This document shows positions 1-10,693 of a DNA stretch of 10,693 nt, piece after piece. The stretch comes from Chloroflexota bacterium. GTDB lineage: Bacteria > Chloroflexota > Limnocylindria > Limnocylindrales > CSP1-4. The stretch spans positions 1 to 10,693 of the forward strand of contig JAKAMV010000254.1 of NCBI GenBank assembly GCA_021812735.1. Reading direction: 5' to 3'. The number at the start of each line of letters is the position of its first letter. The first letter of the stretch is position 1. The notes under the pieces were generated by a model. It was not told the DNA's origin and did no database searches. It saw only the letters and a program-made list of their open reading frames with translations. The position numbers and the translations under genes are program-made.

Positions 1-2885
<2,885 letters not shown>

Positions 2886-2893
2886 CGCGGGAG

Positions 2894-2899
2894 AGTATA
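2894..2899 (-). promoter_or_regulatory. Candidate -10 box (TATACT) for secA, possibly leaderless
   Basis: Read on the minus strand, TATACT lies 8 nt upstream of the secA ATG, in otherwise GC-rich DNA, and differs from the TATAAT consensus at one base. With normal -10 to start-site spacing, transcription would begin at or next to the A of the ATG. The bases between box and ATG (CTCCCGCG) contain no Shine-Dalgarno sequence, which fits a leaderless mRNA. I see no good -35 hexamer at 16-18 nt spacing, so promoter strength is unclear. This is a motif-level call. Confidence 0.5.
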
Positions 2900-2912
2900 G
2901 GGTGAGGGCCCG

Positions 2913-2936
2913 CCTCCGCCGGTTCGCGGCCGGAGG
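2913..2936 (-). terminator. GC-rich hairpin after the small membrane gene, terminator-like without a U-tract
   Basis: Starting 1 nt after the TAG stop of the upstream small gene, the minus strand reads CCTCCG, a bulged G, CCG, a CGAAC loop, then CGG and CGGAGG. That is a nine-pair stem with one bulge and a five-base loop. No run of T follows, so it is not a classic intrinsic terminator. It could attenuate read-through into secA, protect the 3' end of the operon mRNA, or work with a termination factor. It lies just upstream of the candidate secA promoter, which fits a transcription-unit boundary. Confidence 0.4.
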
Positions 2937-2937
2937 G

Positions 2938-3201
2938 CTACGCCCCGCCGAGTCTCCAGATTCCCGCCAGATAGCCCGCCATGACCACGACGAACGTGAT
3001 CGCCGCCAGCGCCACCCAGAACGCCGCCGACCGTGCGGCCGAGGTGGGGTTCATCTCCGGGTTGGCGAGCTCGGGGAGCTTCCCGCCCTTGAGCGAGGCG
3101 CCCCAGCGCGACGAGCGCAGCCCCTCGCGCCACGTCGGGTCACTCCCGGTCCGGACCTCGAAACCGCCCTTCCCGTCCGGGCGGTGCAACTGCAGGCTCA
3201 T
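2938..3201 (-). CDS. Small single-pass membrane protein, function unknown
   Basis: I do not recognise this 87-residue protein. Residues 1-57 are polar and net basic, with a Gly/Arg/Lys-rich stretch (LRSSRWGASLKGGKLPEL at about 28-45) and then NPEMNPTS. Residues about 58-81 are hydrophobic (FWVALAAITFVVVMAGYLAG) and should form one membrane helix, leaving a six-residue tail (IWRLGGA region). There is no signal-peptide cleavage motif, so it looks like a C-terminally anchored protein with its N-terminal part probably in the cytosol. The ATG at 3201 was chosen because GGAG lies 4 nt upstream and the gap to the prs stop is 22 nt. A longer version starting at 3282 would overlap the prs C-terminus and looks less likely. 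It sits between prs and secA. A SecE-like role was considered because of size and neighbour, but the typical SecE motif is not seen. Real coding is likely from the composition and spacing; function is open. Confidence 0.75.
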   Translation of the reverse strand: MSLQLHRPDGKGGFEVRTGSDPTWREGLRSSRWGASLKGGKLPELANPEMNPTSAARSAAFWVALAAITFVVVMAGYLAGIWRLGGA

Positions 3202-3204
3202 GGG

Positions 3205-3209
3205 TCTCC
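3205..3209 (-). promoter_or_regulatory. Ribosome binding site deciding the small membrane gene start
   Basis: GGAGA on the minus strand lies just before the ATG at 3201; the GGAG core has a 4-nt spacer. It supports this ATG over the in-frame start at 3282, which lies inside prs. Confidence 0.5.
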
Positions 3210-3223
3210 GTGAGGTGGCGGGC

Positions 3224-4333
3224 TCAGGCGCCAGCCGATGCTGGTGCGGACAATGGTACGTCGTTGCCGGGGCCGGAGCCATCCGCCCCGTCGAGGGTCA
3301 GGCCGCCCGCCGCGCCGATCCCCTCGTCCCACAGGAGCATCTCCTGGGTGAAGGACGCCTCGGCGCCGAACAGGGCGCCCACGGACTCGCCCCGGTGGAT
3401 CCGCTTGATGGCCTCGCCGACCAGCGGTGCCACCGAGAGCACCTTGAGCCTCGGGATTCGCTTCTCGGGCGGGAGCGGGATGGTGTCGGTGACCACCACC
3501 TCCGCCAGGTTCGACGCCGCGATGCGCTCGATGGCCGGGTCCGACAGGACCCCGTGCGTGGCGCAGGCGTGGATCTCGTGGACGCCCTCGCGCTCGAGCG
3601 CGCGGGTGATCTCGATCAGCGTGCCCGCGGTGTCGATCTCGTCGTCCACGATGATCGCCCGGCGGCCGCGCACGTCGCCGATGACGTTGATGACCTCGGC
3701 CCGGTCCAGGTTGCCGTGGCGCCGCTTCTCCACGATGGCGAGGGGGGCGTCCAGCAGCTCGGCGAACTGCCGGGCGCGCTTGGCGAAGCCGAGGTCCGTG
3801 ACCACCACGCAGTCGTTCAGGTTCTTGTCGAGGAAGTAGCGGCTGAGCAGGTGGACCGCGGTCAGCTCGTCCACGGGGATGTTGAAGAACCCCTGGATCT
3901 GGCCCTGGTGAAGGTCCATCGTGAGCAGCCGGTCCGCGCCGGCCACGGTGATCATGTCCGCGATCAGGCGGGCCGTGATGGGCACGCGCGGCTGGTCCTT
4001 CTTGTCGGAGCGGCCGTACGCGTAGTACGGCACGACGGCCGTGATCCGTCCGGCAGATGCCCGCTTGAAGGCGTCGATCATGATCAGCAGTTCCATGATC
4101 GACTGGTTGACCGGCCGCGAGGTGGGCTGGACCAGGAACACGTCCTTCTCCCGGACGTTGTCCAGGATGCGGACGAAGATGTTCTCGTTGGCGAAGGTGA
4201 ACACCTCCGCCCGGCCGGGACGGCCGCCCACATACGTGGCGATCTTGCGCGCCAGCTCCGGGTTGGCGTTGCCGTGGTAGATCTCGAACTGGTCCGCGTA
4301 CACGGCTGCCTCCCGGTCGCTGAAGGCCGTCAC
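3224..4333 (-). CDS. prs: Ribose-phosphate pyrophosphokinase (PRPP synthetase), divergent type with C-terminal tail
   Basis: Prs makes PRPP from ribose 5-phosphate and ATP, feeding purine, pyrimidine, NAD, histidine and tryptophan synthesis in the cytosol. Seen in the 369 residues: the N-terminal oligomer domain with [20 protein letters not shown] (48-67) and [20 protein letters not shown] (72-91); the ATP-binding stretch [18 protein letters not shown] (103-120); [11 protein letters not shown] (140-150); the flexible-loop region VEKRRHGN (201-208) with K203 and R205; and the ribose-phosphate loop [10 protein letters not shown] (229-238). Conserved catalytic parts suggest an active enzyme. Differences from the common class I pattern are FANEN for F-DGE, GRSDKK for ARQDRK, and [11 protein letters not shown] (178-188) for the usual SPDxGG-type motif. 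The usual end, GESVGALF, falls at 315-322, leaving a 47-residue tail. The start is GTG in a GTGA overlap with the gyrA stop, with AAGGGA 5 nt upstream, so translation is probably coupled to gyrA. Confidence 0.95.
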   Translation of the reverse strand: MTAFSDREAAVYADQFEIYHGNANPELARKIATYVGGRPGRAEVFTFANENIFVRILDNVREKDVFLVQPTSRPVNQSIMELLIMIDAFKRASAGRITAVVPYYAYGRSDKKDQPRVPITARLIADMITVAGADRLLTMDLHQGQIQGFFNIPVDELTAVHLLSRYFLDKNLNDCVVVTDLGFAKRARQFAELLDAPLAIVEKRRHGNLDRAEVINVIGDVRGRRAIIVDDEIDTAGTLIEITRALEREGVHEIHACATHGVLSDPAIERIAASNLAEVVVTDTIPLPPEKRIPRLKVLSVAPLVGEAIKRIHRGESVGALFGAEASFTQEMLLWDEGIGAAGGLTLDGADGSGPGNDVPLSAPASAGA

Positions 4334-6897
4334 GGGCGTCCCTTCACAGGCTCCGCCGGTGCTCCGCCGCCCGGCAGGGGACCGTCATTGTCGCCCATGG
4401 CCCCTCGCTCTGCCAGCCCGGCGCGGAACGCCGCGATGGCGGCGACCGAGTCGCCCTCCGCCAGGCGCATCACGATCACGCCGCGGGCGGCCGCCGAGTA
4501 GCGGTTGATCGTGTTGGTCTCGGTGCGGATCACCTGGCCGCCGGCCGAGATGAGCATCAGCTCCTCGTCCGCGTCGGTGACCTGCTGGACCGCCGCCACG
4601 AGGCCTGTCTTGCGGCCCTCGAGCGCGATCAGCCGGACGCCCTGGCCGCCGCGGTGCTTGACGCGGAACTCCTTGAGCGGGACCCGCTTGCCGTAGCCGG
4701 TCTCGGTGAGGACCAGCAGGTCCGACCCGGGCTCCACCACGCTCATCGACACCACCGCGTCGCCCTGGCGGGCCAGCCGGATGCCGATCACGCCGCCGGC
4801 GTCGCGGCCCATCGGCCGCACCTCAGCCTCGTGGAACCGGGCGAGCATGCCCTGGCTCGTCGCGATGATGACGTCGTCCTGGCCGGCCGACACCGAGACC
4901 CAGGCCAGCTCGTCGCCGTCCGCGATCGTGATGGCGCGGATGCCGGTGGAGCGCACGCGCTCGAACTGCTCGAGCGGGGTCTTCTTGAGGATCCCCCGCC
5001 GGGTCGCGAGCACCAGGTAGTGGCCGGGCTCGAAGTCCGGCAGGCAGATCGTCGCCACCGGGACCTCGCCCGACTCCACCTGGACGCCGGGCAGGTTGAT
5101 GATGGCCATGCCCTTCGCCTGCCGCGAGGCGTCGGGGATGGCGTGGACCTTGGCGCTGAACACGCGACCGCGGTTGGTGAAGAACAGCGCCCAGTCGTGG
5201 GTGTTCGCGGCGAGCAGGTGCTCGACCGCGTCCTCCTCGCGGGTCACGTGGCCGATGATCCCCTTGCCGCCGCGGTGCTGGCGGCGGTACGTGGCCACGG
5301 GCTGGCGCTTGATGTAGCCGCGCCGGCTGATCGTGACCACGACGTCCTCGTCGGCGATGAGGTCCTCGTCGGTCATCTCGCGGCTGGAGTCGTCCTGGAC
5401 GCGCGTCCGGCGCTCGCCGGCGTACTTGCGCTTCAGCTCCGCCAGCTCGTCCTTGATGATCGAGAGCACGCGGGCGGGGTTGGCCAGGATGTCCTCCAGC
5501 TCGGCAATCAGCTGGATGACCGCGAGGTACTCGTCCTCGATCTTCTGGCGCTCGAGGGCGGCCAGCCGGGCGAGCCGCATGTCGAGGATCGCCTGCGCCT
5601 GGAGCTCGGACAGCCCGAAGCGTCCGATCAGGTTGTTGCGGGCGGTCTCCACATCCGCGGACTCGCGGATCGTCCGGATGACCTCGTCGAGGTTGTCGAG
5701 GGCGATCTTGAGGCCCTCGAGGATGTGCGCCCTGGCGCGCGCCTTCTCGAGGTCGTACTCGGTGCGCCGCCGGACGATCTCGCGGCGGTGCTCAAGGTAG
5801 TGCCCGATGACGCTCTTGAGCGGCAGCGTCTGGGGCTGCCCGTCCACCAGGGCGAGCATGTTGAGGTTGAACGCGGTCTGCATGGCGGTGTGCTTGAACA
5901 GGTTGTTCAGCACCTTGTGCGGGTTCGCGTCCTTCTTGATCTCGATGTAGATCCGCATCCCGTCGCGATCGGACTCGTCGCGCAGGTCGCTGATCCCGTC
6001 GAGCTTCTTGTCCTTGACGAGGTCCGCGATCTTCTCGAGCAGCGCCGCCTTGTTCACTTGGTACGGCAGCTCGGTGACGATGATCGCGGTCCGGTCGTGC
6101 CGGGCTTCCTCGAACGCCACCTGGGCGCGCATGACCACGCGGCCGTGGCCGTGGGCGTACATCTCGCGGATGGCGTCCACCGTCTCGTTCTCGCCGGTGA
6201 GCGAGTTGCGGCGGGTCTCGTAGCGGAAGATGGAGGCGCCGGTCGGGAAGTCGGGTCCCTTGACGTAGGTGCACAGGTCGTCGTTCGTGATCGACGGGTC
6301 CGCGATGTACGCGACGACCGCGTCGGCGACCTCGCCCAGGTGGTGCGGCGGGATGTTGGTCGCCATGCCCACCGCGATGCCGGACGAGCCGTTGATCAGC
6401 AGATTGGGCAGCTTGGCCGGCAGGACCGACGGCTCCTTCTGCGTCCCGTCGTAGTTGTCGACGTAATCGACGGTGTCCTTGTCGATGTCGGCGAGCATCT
6501 CCGAGGAGATCGCCGTGAGGCGCGCCTCCGTGTACCGCATCGCCGCCGCGGAGTCGCCGTCCACGGAGCCGAAGTTGCCCTGGCCGTCCACCAGCGGGTA
6601 GCGCATGGAGAAGTCCTGCGCCAGCCGGACGAGGGCGTCGTACAGCGCCACGTCGCCGTGCGGGTGGTACTTGCCCATCACCTCGCCGACGATCGCGGCG
6701 CACTTGCGATAGGAGCTCGTGGCGGACAGGCCCATCTCGCCCATCGTGTACAGGATGCGGCGGTGGACGGGCTTGAGGCCGTCGCGCACGTCCGGCAGCG
6801 CCCGCGCGACGATGACGCTCATCGCGTAGTCGAGGTACGAGACGCGCATCTCGTCCTCGATGCGGATGGCTTGGACGTCGCCCAGATCGTCGGTCAC
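4330..6897 (-). CDS. gyrA: DNA gyrase subunit A
   Basis: GyrA cuts and rejoins DNA in the A2B2 gyrase complex, which introduces negative supercoils using ATP hydrolysed by GyrB. The protein has 855 residues, near the usual 820-880. The breakage-reunion domain starts with [17 protein letters not shown] (34-50) and carries [12 protein letters not shown] (76-87) and catalytic Tyr122 in MRYTEARLT; numbering matches E. coli without gaps here. Position 83, usually Ser (Ala in some actinobacteria), is Val (codon GTG at 6649-6651). Asp87 is kept. The C-terminal wrapping domain holds the GyrA box as QHRGGKG (540-546), one residue off the consensus QRRGGKG, and a second box-like KHRGGQG (747-753). These boxes mark it as GyrA rather than ParC. 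The start is GTG, with GAGGAG 9 nt upstream and a 30-nt gap to the preceding gene. The 3' end overlaps prs by GTGA. Within the visible operon it is separated from gyrB by two unrelated genes. Confidence 0.98.
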   Translation of the reverse strand: MTDDLGDVQAIRIEDEMRVSYLDYAMSVIVARALPDVRDGLKPVHRRILYTMGEMGLSATSSYRKCAAIVGEVMGKYHPHGDVALYDALVRLAQDFSMRYPLVDGQGNFGSVDGDSAAAMRYTEARLTAISSEMLADIDKDTVDYVDNYDGTQKEPSVLPAKLPNLLINGSSGIAVGMATNIPPHHLGEVADAVVAYIADPSITNDDLCTYVKGPDFPTGASIFRYETRRNSLTGENETVDAIREMYAHGHGRVVMRAQVAFEEARHDRTAIIVTELPYQVNKAALLEKIADLVKDKKLDGISDLRDESDRDGMRIYIEIKKDANPHKVLNNLFKHTAMQTAFNLNMLALVDGQPQTLPLKSVIGHYLEHRREIVRRRTEYDLEKARARAHILEGLKIALDNLDEVIRTIRESADVETARNNLIGRFGLSELQAQAILDMRLARLAALERQKIEDEYLAVIQLIAELEDILANPARVLSIIKDELAELKRKYAGERRTRVQDDSSREMTDEDLIADEDVVVTISRRGYIKRQPVATYRRQHRGGKGIIGHVTREEDAVEHLLAANTHDWALFFTNRGRVFSAKVHAIPDASRQAKGMAIINLPGVQVESGEVPVATICLPDFEPGHYLVLATRRGILKKTPLEQFERVRSTGIRAITIADGDELAWVSVSAGQDDVIIATSQGMLARFHEAEVRPMGRDAGGVIGIRLARQGDAVVSMSVVEPGSDLLVLTETGYGKRVPLKEFRVKHRGGQGVRLIALEGRKTGLVAAVQQVTDADEELMLISAGGQVIRTETNTINRYSAAARGVIVMRLAEGDSVAAIAAFRAGLAERGAMGDNDGPLPGGGAPAEPVKGRP

Positions 6898-6906
6898 GTG
6901 GGGGCT

Positions 6907-6912
6907 CTCCTC
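6907..6912 (-). promoter_or_regulatory. Ribosome binding site of gyrA
   Basis: GAGGAG on the minus strand, 9 nt before the GTG start at 6897, within the 30-nt gap after the AlkD-like gene. It fixes the GTG start. No promoter-like element is visible in the gap, so gyrA is probably transcribed from upstream. Confidence 0.7.
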
Positions 6913-6927
6913 GCGGTGCTCGGTCGG

Positions 6928-7901
6928 CTAGTTGCGGTCGATGGTGCGTCGCTCGGCGGGCGGCACGCCCACACCGAGGCCGAGGAAGTCGGCGGCCGTC
7001 ACCGCCGCGCGCGACGTGGACGGGGTGGCCGGGCGCCTGCGGACGCCGGCGAGAGCGGCCCGCAGTCGCAGGGCCGTGTCGGCGGGAAGGTTGGCCAGCG
7101 CGTCGCGGACGACCCTGGCGCGGTGGCCATCGTCGTCGGCCGCCGCCTCGGCTGCCGCGCGTTCCAGGAACGCGATGACCGCGCCGGCGTCCACGAGAAG
7201 CAGGCTGCGCAGCGCCCACGAGAGGCTCTTCTGCACGTCCGGCTCGCGGTCGCCGATGAGGTCCCCCACGATGCCAAGGCCGCGCCGGGCGGTCTCGGGC
7301 GTCCGACCCGCCCGGCGGTCAACGAACGGGATGGTCGCCACGGTGGAGCCGGCGAGACGCCGCTCCCAGCGCGAGGGGGAGTACACGAGCTGCTCCAGCT
7401 CCGCCCAGCGGTAGGGCTCGGCGAGGATGCCCCGACCGGCCACGCGCGCCAGGCTGTCCACGGTGACCCAGTCGGCAGCTGCCCGGGCCTCTCGCCGGAC
7501 GAGTTGCCAGGCGCGCTCCGGCTCGATGGCGATCGCCCGTCCAAGCAGGTCGTGCGCGAGCCAGTGAAGCTCGAGGGGGCCCTCGCGGACGAGATGGTCG
7601 GCGATGTCGAGCAGCGTGGCCGGCCGGTCGTGCCGGGTGGCGGAGCGCAGGCCCCGGGCGGCGGCGGCGATGAGCGGGCCGCGGACGCCCAGCAGCAGGC
7701 CGATGGTGGGCGCGGCGCGGCGCCGGCCCTCCAGGGCGGCCTGGTCGGCCAGCGCAGGCATGCCCTCCGCGAGGGCCGCGGCGATCCCCGCCGGATCCTG
7801 CGACCCCTCGCCCGCCCGGCGTCCGAGCGCGACCGCCATGGCGACCTTGGCCCTGACAACGGCCCGCGCGCGCTCGGTCCCGGGGCTCGGGCTGGCGGTC
7901 G

Positions 7902-7905
<4 letters not shown>
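6928..7905 (-). CDS. AlkD-like HEAT-repeat DNA alkylation repair protein
   Basis: This 325-residue, Arg/Ala-rich, all-helical protein resembles the AlkD family of DNA glycosylases (DNA_alkylation, HEAT-like repeats), which remove N3- and N7-alkylated purines without flipping the base. Seen: ADWVTVDSLARVAG (144-157) matches the family's W-x3-D signature, so W146 and D150 would correspond to Trp109 and Asp113 of Bacillus cereus AlkD. SRWERRLAGSTVATIPF (178-194) matches the repeat with the conserved Arg. EPDVQKSLSWALRSL (221-235) matches the stretch holding Trp187, here W230. Spacing between these residues (4, about 37 and 84) is close to AlkD (4, 39 and 78). The N-terminal 60 residues and C-terminal 40 residues (Pro/Ser/Ala-rich) are not recognisable. 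The GTG start overlaps the thioesterase stop as GTGA, implying coupled translation. It lies between gyrB and gyrA, an unusual place. If not a glycosylase, it may be a catalytically silent HEAT-repeat DNA-binding relative. Confidence 0.8.

Positions 7906-10693
<2,788 letters not shown>

Noticed and set aside
2938..3282. Longer 114-residue version of the small membrane protein
   Set aside because: It would overlap the prs 3' end by 59 nt. The added N-terminal residues look like a shadow of prs, and a ribosome binding site precedes the ATG at 3201.
2981..4501. A 506-codon plus-strand open frame over prs and the small membrane gene
   Set aside because: Low-complexity antisense shadow. prs on the other strand has full family motifs.
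6888..6903. CACGTG core at the gyrA start as a possible parS site
   Set aside because: Only the central six bases and two flanking bases match the 16-bp parS palindrome; the arms do not. Other CACGTG copies occur by chance in coding sequence near 523 and 5245.

Overview
The window is a compact, very GC-rich block of bacterial housekeeping genes, all on the minus strand. It is read from the right edge (position 10693) to the left edge (position 1). In order of transcription the genes are: the end of parB, gyrB, a hotdog-fold thioesterase, an AlkD-like HEAT-repeat DNA glycosylase, gyrA, prs (PRPP synthetase), an 87-residue single-pass membrane protein of unknown function, and secA, which runs off the left edge. 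No rRNA, tRNA, CRISPR array, insertion sequence or phage gene is visible. No gene-free stretch exceeds about 55 bases.

The high GC, the frequent GTG/TTG starts, the short (647-residue) form of GyrB, and a Prs with [10 protein letters not shown] and YGRSDKKD in place of the usual motifs suggest a high-GC Gram-positive-like or Chloroflexota lineage. From memory of related proteins I lean to an uncultured Chloroflexota (Limnocylindria-like). This is an inference; no taxonomic marker was searched.

Region by region: 10362-10693 is the ParB C-terminal part (segregation, usually near the replication origin). 8422-10365 is GyrB. 7902-8432 is a PaaI-type thioesterase that overlaps gyrB by 11 nt. 6928-7905 is the AlkD-like protein, which overlaps the thioesterase by 4 nt. 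4330-6897 is GyrA, 30 nt after the AlkD-like gene. 3224-4333 is Prs, overlapping gyrA by 4 nt. 2938-3201 is the small membrane protein. 1-2885 is SecA, separated by 52 nt that hold a GC-rich hairpin and a TATACT box 8 nt before the secA ATG.

The genes from parB to the small membrane protein look like one translationally coupled operon: three GTGA stop/start overlaps, one 11-nt overlap, and gaps of 22 and 30 nt. It joins chromosome segregation, DNA supercoiling, an alkylated-base repair protein and nucleotide precursor supply. secA probably has its own promoter and may be leaderless. The genes are ordinary housekeeping families. The unusual parts are the two accessory genes inserted between gyrB and gyrA, the naturally Val-83 GyrA, the divergent Prs with a C-terminal tail, the unknown membrane protein, and the secA start.
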